Assembly (NCBI RefSeq): GCF_000341285.1
Contig: NW_005178456.1
Span: 124,001-188,000 of the forward strand
Source of the DNA: Galdieria sulphuraria
Lineage: Eukaryota; Rhodophyta; Bangiophyceae; Galdieriales; Galdieriaceae
Length of the DNA: 64,000 nt
Direction of reading: 5' to 3'
The notes beneath the pieces were generated by a model. That model was given only the letters and a program-made list of their open reading frames with translations, had not been told where the DNA came from and ran no database searches. The position numbers and the translations under genes are program-made. Each line of letters opens with the position of its first letter. Position 1 is the stretch's first letter. Of the stretch, positions 32,970-45,500 are shown one piece after another.

Positions 32970-35900
32970 AACAGTTCTCAGAGTAATATAAATGTAAAAG
33001 GACCTAACAACACGTCAACTGTAGCAGGTGAAGGAAACCAGGAACGTTTTAACACCGGTCCTTATGCTCGTGGGTTTCCAGGTTTTATGGGAAAGCCACT
33101 ATCCTCGTTACCTCCGCAAGGGAATCAGTTTGTACAGACAGTGTCCAGAACGGATAGCAACTTTGCTCAAGGGAAGGACTTTTCGACGTCAGATAAGTTC
33201 AATGAAAGTGTTGCCGGTAGAGCGTTTACTGCTCCAAAGCAGAGTGGATTGGGTACGCAAACAAATACTACAACTGTAGAAAGCAAGCAACACTATCCAT
33301 ACGGCAACTCTTTATACGGAAAACAAGTTTCATCGCAGCATAATTATCCCGGAGAGCTTCCAACTTCAACGGGTCAAGTTCCAAACAGAGCTCAAGTTGA
33401 GAAAGGCAACTTTCCGACGGTAAAACCAGTTCCTCCTACTTCTTCTATTTGGAACCAATCTACTAGCAACAGTAACTTTCCAACTGATGAAAGGTCTACT
33501 GTCGGTAATCTTTATAACAAACCTCAGTCAAATTATTCAACGGTTCCTTCTTCAGCAGCAACAGGCAACATGGCTGCAACATCACACTTACCAAGTTCGA
33601 TGAGATATCCAGATACATCAGGATTGAACCGTCCTCAGTTATATGAAAACAAAAATGTAAACGGATCCGTCCCTACTAGTCCGCAAGCAGCTTCGCTACC
33701 ACGACCTGGTCAAGTGAATAGTTCAACGACCAACTTGGGACAGCAAGGTTCTCAAACTAAACTTAACCCTGCAATGATGCCCAGACCTTCGAATATTGAA
33801 AAGCCATGTGGTTCCTCAAGAGATGTTTACAAAACTTTGAAGAGTTCATCGGATACTTCTTCAGATAATAGTGTTCGAACTCCTCCTAGTTTGGTTCCTT
33901 CCTTTATTGCAGATTTTATTAGCGTTGATACTGGAGTTGCTTCACCGCGTTTCGCAAGAGTCACATTGTCTTGCTTGCCTACTGAAAAGTCCGTTTTATC
34001 CCAGGTCAACCTACCACTTGCTGCAGTTTTTCAGCCTTTTAGTGTTCCTGTGGAAGGAGAACAAGAGCCGCGACTGGTAGATTTGGGTTCATATGGTCCA
34101 CTACGTTGTCTGCGTTGTCAAGGGTATGCTAACCCTGGTTTTCGATTCACAGATGGTGGAAGAAAGTTCCGCTGTAACTTATGTGGATTTATTAACGATG
34201 TTCCTTCTGAGCATTTTGCACAAATAGACCCTCGCACGGGTATTAGAATGGAGGATATAAACCGTCGACCTGAGTTTTATTTTGGTTCTGTCGAATATGT
34301 AGCCACAAAAGACTACTGTGATCAAGAACCGGTTCCGGCAACATTTTTGTTTGTTTTAGATGTTTCAGCCTCTTCCATTTATTCTGGACTACTGGCCGTA
34401 GCATTGGATTCCATCAAGAAGAGTCTTGAAGTCTGTAATTTCTCGTTACTAAGCTGTTGCTTATTTACAAGTTTTTGTAGGTCATCCCTGGTGGCGATAA
34501 GGCTCGCGTCAGTATCATGACTTTCGATCGATATTTATATTTTTATAGTCCCAAGTTATCAAGTGGACATACCTCAGTCTTGACAGTACCTGATATTCAT
34601 GAACCATTTTCTCCACTTTGTAGTCAACTGCTCATAACGTTGACACCAGAGGGCAAAGAACTGCTTCATGTATGTTGATATTTTTACAGGTTGATGAAGT
34701 ATCTTTAACTAAAACTGATGTTAGATGATTTTGTCGTCCATAGCAACACAGTTTGCCCCAAAAGGAATTTCAGAAGATGTCTCTTATGGTAAGCGTCCTG
34801 ATGGAAGTATTAACTTTGGAACATATTCTTCAGAAGCTGCTCTGGCATCGGCAGTATCTGCAGCAAAGACTGCTCTTGAGGGGAACGGTGGAGGCAAGAT
34901 AGTCTTGATTTCAGCTAGTTTATCCAATGCAGGATTGGGTAAGTTAGAAGCAAGAGGCGGTGGTGCAAATTCTGGAGGTGAAGAACGTGAAAAACTGCTA
35001 TTGAAACCTGCCAATCCACTCTATGAAAAACTCGGTGTCGAATTGTCAGAGTCTAAAATTTCCTTAGATCTGTTTGTTGCACCAACGGGAGCTTATGTTG
35101 ACGTTGCAACTATCGGAAAGCTTGCCTCCAATTCAGGTGGTCGAGTCTTTCATTTTCCATTCTTCCAAACTAATAAGGATGGGCGAAATTTTGAAAATTG
35201 TCTTATTCGAGCAGTGAAGAGTGTTTGTGCCTTTAACTCTGTCTTGAGGATTCGTTGTAGTCCAGGATTGGGTACTGGAGCTCATTATGGACATTTTCAA
35301 CCACAGCGCTCTTTGGATATTGTGATTCCAGTGATGGATTGGAATTCGACAATCTCAGTTGAACTTGAATATGATGATAAACTACCAGAAGTTAATGATG
35401 GTGCAGTCACTGGAGCACCTTGTATTCAATGTGCAGTATTATTTACGAACAGTAGTGGAGAACGTCGCATTCGAGTTCACACTTTGCTTTTAGGCTCATC
35501 TTCGCAGCTTGTTAGCATATTTAGATATGCCGACTGTGATGCACTAGTAACTCATCTCGTGAAGAGGATGGCAAGAATGGTCTTGGAAGACCATATGCTC
35601 ATGTCAAAAGTGAGGGAATATCTCACGGAGCGTTGTATAGAGTCGCTTTATACGTATCGAAAATTTTGTACTGTTTCTGCTTCAAGTGGTCAGTTGATAC
35701 TTCCCGAAGCTTTGAAGTTGCTTCCCTTGTTTTCTTTGGGCATTTTAAAGAGTACTGCATTTTCTTTGAACTCAAGTATATCACCCGATGAACGAGCTGT
35801 TGCATTGTTTCATGTTTCATATTTAGGAATGGCAGAAAGTGTTGCCTATGTATATCCTAGATTGTTTAATCTTAGTTCTTTACCTGATGCAGCAGGTATG

Positions 35901-36555
35901 CCATTGGCGTTGCCAAGAAATCTGCCAAAGGATTATATAGGAGTGGATGGGAATGTGATCAATGAAGAGCCTGTTGCGTTACCTCCAACAGTTGGCTTAT
36001 CAAGCGAAGTGCTTTCTCCAGATGTTGTTCTCTTATTGGAAAATGGCATCGAACTGTTTGTCTGGATAGGAGAAAATATCAGCCCCGAAATATGCAAAGA
36101 AATGTTCGGTGTGGATCATATTCCTATGATTGAAGAATTCTATGATAGTCTTCATTCCACCCAAAAGATGCCGAATTCTTTGCGACAGAGATGTCTTTCT
36201 ATTTTTACACGAATTTTAAGACAAAGACCCTTAATTGAAAAGATCCGTATATTTGGAGCCAAGGTATGAAGAATCGTTGTTTTAGACATTTGTTTGTTTA
36301 TAATTTTGTGTAGGACCAAGGAGTAAATGCTTTTACTGACAGACTTGTTGAAGATCGAACAAGTTATTCGATGAGTTACGTAGAATTTCTCTGTTATGTT
36401 CATCGTGAGATTCAGAAAAAGTTAGTTTGAACTATCATAAAGTCTTACAAATGGTTCGCCTTTATACCTTTTCTTGCAGAGTGAAAACTGCTTATATAGA
36501 GGAGTGTAGGGAAACCATTTGTTATTTGATTAACGTATGCTATGGAGAATTCTGA
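32970..36555 (+). CDS. SEC24: COPII coat cargo adaptor SEC24
   Basis: Cargo-selecting subunit of the COPII inner coat at ER exit sites. The longer frame begins with TTG; the ATG at 32970 (MNSSQSNINV) is used. The first 300 residues are low-complexity Asn/Ser/Pro/Gln. Then PSFIADFISVDTGVASPRFARVT, the zinc finger CLRCQGYANPGFRF...CNLCG, RPEFYFGSVEYVA and the trunk FLFVLDVSASSIYSGLLAVAL. Introns at about 34432-34481 and before 34725 keep SLE|VIPGGDKARVSIMTFDR and LLH|MILSSIA in frame. RSLDIVIPVMDW is the beta-sandwich and LLLENGIELFVWIGENIS the gelsolin domain. After DQGVNAFTDRLVEDRTSYS the end is SYVEFLCYVHREIQKK; either a stop near 36430 or, with one more intron, 36555. Confidence 0.94.
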
Positions 36556-36807
36556 CATAATTCTTATGCAGGTTTCATCGGGCTATAATGCTTGAAGAAG
36601 TGCAGAACTATTCCATGGCCAATCATTTCTAACGATTCAATTGGAAGAAAAAGCTGAGAGTAGCAACGATTGGTCGAAATGGACTTGGACTGTCCATTTG
36701 CATCATCGCATTCCACGTAATTGCGATTGTTCTTTGCCAAAACATTTTTCCTTGTTGATATTGTTTCAATAAAGCACCTCCAGTGCTCCTGAAGTAATAC
36801 TTGCTGT

Positions 36808-37659
36808 ATGTCTCAATACTCTTCCCAGGTCAATAACATAGAAGAGGGTTTTCAAATTCTAGTCAGAGCTACCGAAATAGCTTCAGAGTTTCTCAAATTG
36901 GCTCAGGAAGATAGACGTCTGAAGTTGAATTTTCTATTATCTGCTGAAGCTTCTTGCACTCAAGCACATTCGAAGAAGACCACTTGTCCTTTGTCAACCT
37001 TTGATAGCGCTGAAATAACAGCAGGAAATGGTTTTTATGGGAGGGCCGATTCTGTTCCAGTTCAAGAGCTGGAAAATAGCGTTTTCGAGTGCTGTACTCG
37101 TGTTTACAACTCGAACCAACCAGATATACAAACGAAGAAAGACTATTCTATGCATCATTACTGTGAACCGGTCAACACCAATAGCTTTAAGCAAGTGAAA
37201 GTTGAAAGGAACAGACTGTTACCCTTACAGACTACCACTACCACGTATTGTGCAAGTGGTATGAACAGCAGTGGTTGTAATAGCAGCTTAGAATATAGGA
37301 CAGGAAAGAAAGCAGTGCATTGTTTTTCAGAGCTATCCTCAGCAAATAGTTTTATGTCTCTCGATGGAAGCTCGAGACAGACTATATCGCGTCGAGGTAG
37401 GAGAAGAAACAATCCATCACTATCCGAAGAACAACGTAGAAAGCTAAGGACACTAAAAAATCGCGAGGTATTTCACAAATTATTATTTTATAGAAGAAAC
37501 GCTCATTTGCTTCATTAGGCTGCAGAAAAAGCACGTATTCGTAAAAGGGAGAGGGAACGTCTTCTTGAAGAACATTTGAATAGAGTTTTGAATGAAAACA
37601 GACGACTTGAAAAAGAACTTTTATGGCTAAAAGAAGTTCGAGCTTCTTCTTGTCTATAG
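36808..37659 (+). CDS. bZIP transcription factor
   Basis: Nuclear DNA-binding protein. Two exons are joined by an intron beginning GTATTT right after LRTLKNRE and ending CTTCATTAG near 37518. The joined basic region is RKLRTLKNREAAEKARIRKR, matching the bZIP NxxxAAxxxR/KxR pattern, followed by a leucine zipper (LLEEHLNRVLNENRRLEKEL) of about four heptads. The 200 residues before it are Ser/Asn/Thr-rich with no domain seen, apart from a basic patch (SRRGRRRNN) that may be a nuclear signal. The DNA-binding domain is at the extreme C-terminus. The intron splits the basic region, a position that helps classify plant bZIPs. The target genes are unknown. Confidence 0.85.
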
Positions 37660-38092
37660 GATCAAGATATGGAGTGTACAAAGGCTTAATTTAGATACAT
37701 GAATTGATTAGGTAAAAATGTTTTGTGTGAACAAATGATTGGAAGTGTTATCAATTTGGATCCATTTGTATAAAGTTCTCTTTTCTTTGTACTAAAATCT
37801 TCAAATAGTCTGTCAATCAAGTTCATTACCATGTCGTCAGGAAGATTCTTGTCCAGGCTTCACATGTTTTTCATCCAATACAAAAATGTGAAGAAACTGA
37901 AAGATATTGGAACAAGACAAATTCAATAGTAACGACTTGGAACTGTGTGCAATTCTTATTTTGCAGTGGATACTTTCTCAACCAGTACTTTCTTAGTCAA
38001 CAAGCTATTGGCAAATCTTGAAGTCATCCTCCACTCATAAAAGATTGGGAGTTATCAGTGATTATTCAACTCCAAGGACAAACTAGAAACAC
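37660..38092. other. Intergenic: no gene recognised
   Basis: A short plus-strand frame from 37831 (MSSGRFLSRLHMFF) has no domain and no clear splice; not called. Confidence 0.45.
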
Positions 38093-38566
38093 TCAAGCTT
38101 TACCACGTTCAACTGGTTTCGGTTTGACTCCTGCTCTTAGTTTCTTCAGGTTTTGATAGGCGATTCGAACAAGTTCTTCAACATTGGCTACCCATTTTTC
38201 TTCTTTCCCCAGTTTGAAAGCATCTCTGACGAACTATTATTGTAAGCTATTGAACACAATAAATAGCAAAACTTACGTGTTTATCTGCTTCTAGTACGAG
38301 CCTTGACTTTTCTACCTGTTCAAGCGACCTCAGAATGTCTCTAAGCATAACAGTGAGACTACTAACTACACAAAAGTTTGGGACCTTCTTAACTTGTAAA
38401 GTCTTAAGATGATAGTTCTATTCACGCTCTTGAATTCCTCGTTCACTTTCGCCAAGGAAAAGGGTCGCCTACGAGACAATGCTGCTACTGTAGTCGCTCC
38501 TCCTGCCAAACAAACGCTTAGTCCAAATACTACAAAAATATTTTGGTAATATGGGTCCTTCTCCAT
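38093..38566 (-). CDS. Small LYR-motif-like protein with an N-terminal membrane helix
   Basis: About 128 residues in three exons. The longer frame opens with GTG; the ATG complementing 38564-38566 (MEKDPYYQN) is used. IFVVFGLSVCLAGGATTVAAL is a probable membrane segment or cleavable signal. Two introns of about 44 and 43 nt give YKLRR|DILRSLEQVEKS and EADKH|FVRDAFKLGKEEKW. The stretch ILRLYKLRRDILRSL, then FVRDAFKLGKEEKW and EELVRIAYQNLKKLRAG, follows the layout of Complex1_LYR proteins (LYRM2 and relatives), with LYK in place of LYR. Those are mitochondrial matrix proteins that help Fe-S and respiratory complex assembly. Assignment to the family is tentative. The membrane segment is unusual for it. 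Confidence 0.5.
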
Positions 38567-38667
38567 AATTATCCCAACTCTAACCACCTCGTAAAATTCT
38601 GTGTACTCAAAACTTCACTCTGTGTAAAGTAATCAATTTTTACTGATTGCAACGAGACACACAAATA

Positions 38668-38844
38668 ATGACTTTAGGTGCGAAACTAAAACGAAAATCT
38701 TTGCCTTTTTATATTCATCAAGAAAGAATATATATACGTGAAATAGTTGAAGAGTTAATCCCACGGAACGAAAGAAAGCCGGTTTGGTTGCAACCAACAA
38801 CAACTTTTGTCGCTTCCTATCTCCACGTTTCTTGTATATCATAA
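38668..38844 (+). CDS. Unrecognised small ORF (58 residues)
   Basis: ATG at 38668, about 100 bp from the start of the divergent LYR-like gene. The product is basic, with MTLGAKLKRKSLPFYI and IREIVEELIPRNERKP. No family recognised; it could be the first exon of a split gene. A second small frame at about 38930-39115 runs into the TFIIB start and is not called. Confidence 0.25.
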   Translation: MTLGAKLKRKSLPFYIHQERIYIREIVEELIPRNERKPVWLQPTTTFVASYLHVSCIS

Positions 38845-39111
38845 GACGCACTTTTTCTTTCCCTCTTGACTATCATTCATAGAGTTTTACAAGATATTCA
38901 GCAGTTTGTCTTTGAAAGTATGATAGTTCATGTCAACTAAAAGCAAACACAGAAACAAGTATACAGAAAACCGAGATGCTATGAGATTGTACAAGTTCCG
39001 CAGAATATTTTTTCAATATATAGAATTGTCGCTTTATTCAAAATGTTTCAATGCAGTCAATATTTTTCAAAGACAAGTTTCTCAAGTCAGAAGTTGGATA
39101 TTTGAGTTGGA

Positions 39112-40212
39112 ATGAATGCCATCAGTACGAATTCCTTGTCGTCCTCCTTGGCTCCACAGCTAAACGCAGACGTTCCTGACACTTGTAAAGAATGCGGTAG
39201 TGACGACTTGGTTGAAGGTACATGAAGTACTTTCCATTCCTTTTGCTGAAGCAAACGTTGTTATCATAGACCATGCGCAAGGCGACGTGATATGTAGGAA
39301 CTGTGGTCTCGTCGCTGCTGAAAGAATCGTGGATTTAGGCTCGGAATGGAGAAACTTTGAAAATGATGATAGTGGTACAGACCCAAGTCGTGTGGGAGGT
39401 TTGTACATTTGCACGTCATCAAAACCAGTTCACCACTTCTTCTATTAGGGCCGAACAACCCCCTTCTTGAGTCGGGTCCAAGTACTGTCATCGGAGGAGG
39501 AGCTGTTTCGGACTCTAGAAGCTTAAATGCTCGGTTGAATCGAGCTCAAAATAGGCACAACACCTCCAAAAGTGATCGCGTTTTACTTGATGCGTTTTCT
39601 TTGATAAGTCAATACGCAGAACGTTCTTACCTTTCACAGAGAGTAGTCGACAGAGCACAGGAGTTGTTCAAACTATATTTCGACCATCTCACTCTGAACC
39701 CACAAGGTGGTAGAACCCGCTATTTGAAAGAGCACGAAACTGTTTCAGTCGTCGCGGCTTCACTTCACTGGGCTTCCCAAATCGAAGGCGTTCCCAGAAC
39801 TTTTAAGGAAATGAGTAGTTTAACACAAGTACCTAAGAAGACGCTCAGTGACACGTATCTTAAAATGAAACAAAGTCTCAAACTCAATCAACTGAATAAG
39901 AGCACCGAAGACTTTATTGGACGCTTTTGTTTTTATCTTCGATTACCTCATTTTTTCATTTCCAAAGCGCTTCAGATTGTGCAGGTGTGTCGAGATGTTG
40001 ATGGAGTCTATGGAAGGAGTTATGTGACTATAGCTGCTGCCGCAATTTACACAGCTTGTGAGAAGTTTGGTGATGAAGAGTTGAAAAAAATGGTTCGTTT
40101 GCAGTTGCCGAAAGTATCTGGTGTGGAAATTGTGACTATTGTAAATACATTCAAAATAATGAAGCCGCATTCAGATAAGATTTTGGAAAGTCGACAAAGC
40201 AATGTGCATTGA
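39112..40212 (+). CDS. TFIIB: General transcription factor TFIIB
   Basis: Bridges TBP and RNA polymerase II at promoters. The start at 39112 reads [16 protein letters not shown]; the stretch before 39218 carries the first zinc half, [12 protein letters not shown] 34-nt intron (39218-39251) joins to [19 protein letters not shown], the second zinc half of the ribbon. A second intron (donor after RVGG, acceptor TATTAG near 39448) leads to [18 protein letters not shown] (B-reader/linker), then two cyclin repeats: [20 protein letters not shown] and [19 protein letters not shown]. The second repeat has [12 protein letters not shown], the usual TFIIB signature. Length is about 335 residues, normal. 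The 34-nt intron is among the shortest in the window. Confidence 0.94.
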
Positions 40213-40271
40213 ACAAGGGCAACGTTGAAGGGACTAGAATAGAGATATCTTATTTTCTGTTCCAGTAGGTT

Positions 40272-41797
40272 TTATTTTGAAATATCCATTAAATGGTGTT
40301 CTTTTAAAGTGAGCGTAGTGCGAGGTACAAACATAACTCGTTGAAAATGATACAACTGATTTCTAATGCGAACTTTAGTCACGCCCCACAGGATTTCATT
40401 CCACTGTAGATTCTCTTCAATATAAGTAACATGTGATGCTGGTAAAGGAACACCTAAAGCAAAAATGGCCTCGTAGTCTAGTTTTTGAGGATTTTTAACT
40501 TGGCTAAAGCAAAACCTTAGTATATGAGAATTCAACGCTAATTCATATCGGTCAGAAATTGTTTCCAAATAAACAACCTCATTCTTGAGTCTTTGACTAA
40601 ACCAACTTTGGGAGTCTAAGTCTTTGTCTAAAAACAAAGATAGCGAGTAACACAAGCACAACTCGTTTGAAAGATTGATGGTATAATACTTGCAGAACAT
40701 TTCCTCCAAGGAAGTCATGTTTGACTTTTCAGAGGAATACGATCGAAAAGATATTGGCCAATGCGGCAACTCTAAGACTCTGTCTCGAGTATTTTCTATT
40801 CTTAACAAGTTGATGAAATTAAAATCATTCAGAGGCAAAGATTGAAGTTGCAAAACAGTACCTCCAGCTAAGACTACAGCTACGCAAAGAATTGTGTAGA
40901 AATAACCACTTTCTTGTGTACACTCTCTTGACTGATAACAAAATCTACGACTAGAAGGAAAATAGGTTTCGGAATGATACTTCGTGACTTGAATCAAAAC
41001 AGCCAACTCAACAAAGGTATTTGGTGACGCATATCCAAGACATGCATATCCTGAGTGCATAACAGCAGCAACAAGATCAGAATCTTCGCTATAATAGGCA
41101 TCACCCCAAATGTTGCGACTCTTCACTGAAGGATTATATAATGTAAGATGTTCTGCTGCTATTCGGATCTCTACTAAAATACTTTCTTGTTCGTCAGAAC
41201 TCAATAAGGAATCTAATGGAAGACAACGTCCTGGTTCATACCAAAAGCGAGGAATGGAAGAGTCTCCTAGTTTGTAAAATGAACGACTCAACAAAGCTTT
41301 CTCAGACCCATCCTCCATCATTTCTTCTTGTTTTACCATTTTCAAACAACTTTGAGGTTCTAATTTATCTTGTTCAGTGGTCATGTGTTCTTGATCAAAC
41401 CGCTCTTCAAAACGAAGCTTGACGTATGGACCTTCGTAACTGCTCATGGGAATAGGATTCGCAGGATTTTTCTTGGAATAATTAGGAATCTTGCAGTTTC
41501 CAACAACACCAAGAGTAGGCTGGATGGTTTCCGAAGTAAAAGATATTTCAGGAAGAGTATTCTTCACAGCTTCTACTTGTTGGGCTGCTTCCTTTTGTGA
41601 AAAGTTGAAACTATCGGGGTGGCCTAATACAAAAATGAAAAAGAGAAGTGAAAAATAAAATTTCAGATACTTTTCGGGCTTTGAGTAGCTTCCTTAGGAT
41701 TCTGTGCTTCTTCCATTGAGCTTGTAAAGTCTGCAAAAGCGGTAGGATTCATAACTAAACTGCGGTCACTAGAAAATCCTGAGACTCGGTCATCCAT
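40272..41797 (-). CDS. Rxt3-domain protein, likely subunit of an Rpd3L-type histone deacetylase complex
   Basis: Two exons: MDDRVSGFSSDRSLVMNP from 41797, then a 46-nt intron and the exon ending at 40272, about 490 residues in all. In the middle, ILVEIRIAAEHLTLYNPSVKSRNIWGDAYYSEDSDLVAAVMHSGY matches the Rxt3 domain, whose core is a conserved RxxWGxDxYxxDSDxVAxLxHxG. Here WGDAYYSEDSDLVAAVMHSG keeps nearly all of it. The C-terminal half has WNEILWGVTKVRIRNQLYHF and no other domain I recognise. Family knowledge: Rxt3 belongs to the Rpd3L corepressor in fungi and has animal and plant relatives. It converges with TFIIB about 60 bp away and lies in line with the large HSA-SNF2-SANT gene upstream, another chromatin protein. 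Quoted stretches here are taken from one continuous exon. Confidence 0.72.
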
Positions 41798-42572
41798 TGC
41801 TGTACACTTGTTTGTGTCTAAAAATAAGGAATAAAAGGAATCATAAAATATCGAATGGCTTCGTCTTCGTATCTTTATCTATGCAACACTATTTCAATGT
41901 GAGAGTTGTTTCTCCGGACCCCAAAAAACAAACTGGTTTGTTTCAAGGAAAAGATTATCCAATGGATGATTTCAAAAACGGAAGGTAACCCTTTCAGATA
42001 TTTCATTCCAACCTTATCTTCGTCAAGTTGATGCTTCTGTTTTTCCTACTGTACGAAATATTCTTATTGAAATTGTTTATTATAGACCAAGTTGTTAGTG
42101 ACTCTCATTGGCAGCATTTCAACCCATTTTCAAAACGGTAAAGTTTCCCTCAAGGCTTCCCTTGGGACTCTATCACTTCTTTTACAGTAAGTGCTCTGAG
42201 TCTTTTCAAAAACTCCAATTTGGTATGAGGAGTTCTTGAAAAGCATATTCAAATAAATGTGGTGGTTGAGAACTTTCACAGCAACTTCTAGCAATGGAGG
42301 ATGCGGGGAACTTACAGTTTTACAACTCCCTTCCAATATCAACTACGGTCTTTCTCTAGATTCGCCTAACCTCCAAAAAACTTTGCATGTTAGCTCAATC
42401 TCTCCGTTATAATCATGGAAAATATTCATGTGAAGCAGACCAGTGAAAGCTCTTGTATCCTTAACGGTACTTCATCTAGCAAGAAAATATAGTCAAGTAC
42501 TTGATAACTTCTGATATCAACTTGCATCCCAAAACAAAACAAAGGTTCCTCTTAAGAATATAACAAAGGTTA
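41798..42572. other. Interval with coding-looking fragments on both strands, unresolved
   Basis: Minus strand, about 42300-42520: KDTRAFTGLLHMNIF then HDYNGEIELTCKVFW is an appealing open stretch, reminiscent of Sm-like folds, with a second frame at 42130-42342. Plus strand, 41881: MQHYFNVRVVSPDPKKQ up to a possible donor near 41985. I could not settle exon joins or strand, so no gene is called, but a small spliced gene probably lies here. Confidence 0.3.
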
Positions 42573-45500
42573 TTATCGAGACTCGTCTAGTCTCAAGGAT
42601 TTCCTACTACGTTTCAAACTATTTGTTGAAGTTTGCCATTCATTTGCTTGGGTTTTATCTCTCGATAGAGAAGAATCTGAGCTAAGAACTTCGTCTCTCG
42701 TACTGACCTGCACTCTATCTCCTCTTGTGTAGTTGGAGGAAGAAGAAATTCTTGAATGCATAGGATTTGTATCACTTTGAAAGTTTGCACCGTTCTCAAA
42801 CGAGAGCTTAACATCTGTTTTCCAATTACGCGATTGTTCTGATTGTTTTCGCATCAATTTTGTTAAAATAGTAGGTCTCATACTGAAGCCCGAGGAGCTC
42901 ATTGTTGTTCCCGCTTTGGGAAGAGTCAATGACTTTGCATTTAACAACTGAGACCTCTGCTCCCCAGACCACGATCCCATATTATTTAAGGGTCGTTTTA
43001 GGCTCTTTCCATACATTTCCGATTTTTGAGGTTTCTGACTTTGCCTAAAAGAACGAAATGTTCCTTGGGCAGATAGAATAGAACCGGAGCCTGAATAGTT
43101 GACTCGCGAAAACATTGAAGATCTCCTGATAAATGGCTGCTGTGAGCGAACATCGGTAGTTTTGAATCCTGGTTTCCATTCTTCGTTTGTAATTTTTGGA
43201 GAAGGAATAACCTCAGGTAATATTGTTGTGGCAACTCCCTCTTCAATCATGGACTTTTCAAGTTTTGCATAAGAAGGATGTGGCTCTACTAGAGTACAAA
43301 CTTCGGCACTCGACACTCGACCTCCATGATTTTGTTTCCAATTTTTCTGTACAGCAGAAACAAGCAATGATAAATGCCGCTTCAACAAATGCGAATCAGT
43401 CGATGCATTTTGGAACGAATCAGATGATTCTCTGCTATCGTTCGAGAAACTTTCAAATCTAGCCTTGCATTCGTACTCCGTTCTCGGTCTCTTAAGTCTA
43501 CAAAGGCTAAAGGTAGTCCATTTTAGCCAATATCGACATATTAGGTAGTTCTCATAACATGACTTTACAGTTCTCAACAGTTCTCGGTCTTCATCCGATG
43601 TCCATAACAGGAATTTGTCCTCTGAACCATCAAAGAATGTTCGACGTGGTGCTCGAGCTCTATTCCTTTCGTGACTCCGCAACTGTTTGTTAGTCACTGG
43701 CGACATCGTTCCTGTTCTGTTCATACTGCCTCCTTCCCAAGAATCGGCACCTTTATTAATATAGGAGCTTTGACCATTTTGTTCCAAAAACTTTGGTTCT
43801 AACGTATTTGCTTTTTGAAGACGAGTAGCATCGGAGGTTCTACTCAATCGAGAATACGCGTACGGAAAGAAAGCAGCATCTTCTGCAGATTCTATTCCTA
43901 TTGCAGCTGTTTTGTCTACAACAGTCGACATTGTCATTTCTTCCTTTCCACCATCATGCAGTGGCAAATATATTTTCAAACAAGTGCCTGAATTCTCAAT
44001 AGCTCTCGAATAACTCGATCTACTGTCCTCATCCATCATTCTGGTGTAAAACAACTCGGTTGGCGAGTCTTCTCGTAATGGATCTACAACTAAAAACTTT
44101 CTTGAGTTGAATAAATTGATAAGAGTAGAAAGTTTCTCAGGAGCAAAAATTTCAGTTCTGATTCTGTCAAGAATATTAAGGGAATAACACTGTATTCCTG
44201 AAATGCTCCGATTATTCTCATATTCAAATACTATATCAATGTCTTCCAACACATCGTCTACCGCATCCACTGAAAAAATAGAATTCACTCGCTCTATCTC
44301 CCCACTTTCAATAATTGAGCTGAAATATTCTTCAAGTCTATCCCTTTGACCAGATGTGGCAGCAAACGAGTTTTCCTCGAAATTTTTTGCGCTTTCTAAA
44401 CAATACAAAGAATCACAAGTATTAACAAAGCATGCCACTAAACAAAACCTGTGATCATATTACCTGTCAAGCACCTATTTGACGTAACCCGCGATTCGAT
44501 GTTATCATAACCAGGATCCGAGATTAGCTCTGAGATAAGTTGAAGCAATTTCGGGTTTTTTATAGAAGTAACTGACGAAAAACCTTTGAAAAGATTTTGA
44601 TAAATGTCTTTCTTCATCATTCTTTCTTCGACAGTTTCACTCGAAACCAAATGTAAAACATGAATAGGTCTTTCTTGTGATAGATTATATACAGTATGCT
44701 CAACCTGAGAATCCTTCTCCAGGTCCAAGCAATGTTCAAAATAGATAAGCGTATCTACACCCGAAAACTTTTGCCAGGAAACATTTGAATCAACAGTCAT
44801 TATACAGCACAAAAGTTCGGAGTTTTGACTAAAATTAGCCGCCACTGCATAACGCTGCTTTCTAGAAATGGTTGAATCGAGACGTGCATAAGTGAATTTG
44901 TTCAGGAGCATGAAATATTCAAGAACATCTAAAACCGACAGAGTATTGCAAACGACAACACACCTACGTGCCAGTTTCATAAGGTTTTCCAGTAACAAAC
45001 GCAAGCACGTCAATTTTCCACTGTTGGACTCCATATGGAAGGACATTCGGTATCTTGAACAGCTATCGTGTTGAGCAGTGTTTTGCATATAAAGTTTCAA
45101 AGATTCCAATCTATTTTCGTAATCTGTACGAGGGTGGTTGATGACTGGAGTCTTAGCAACTGCTCTCGTTACACCAAAGTCCATTATACTCAGAGTTCTG
45201 GAAAACTTTCGAGTCTCTACTGCATGAAGTAGCTCGGGATAAAAGGAAACTGTTTCAAACATGTTTCTGTTTGTACATTCTATAATGTTAAAGAAAGCTG
45301 ATGAAACAAGACTTTTCATGTATCTATATGCTGGTTTCAGCAATAGTTCTGTTGGCACATCCAATGTCTGCAAATATGAAATTTTACGACTCAAGCTGAA
45401 TTCTGGGTCTTCTTCGGTCAAGGACTCTCTTTGCGAAGATGATTCGTTATTTACCAAAAAACGAAAGGACTGTTGCCATTCTTCTTCGCCCGAAAGTAAG

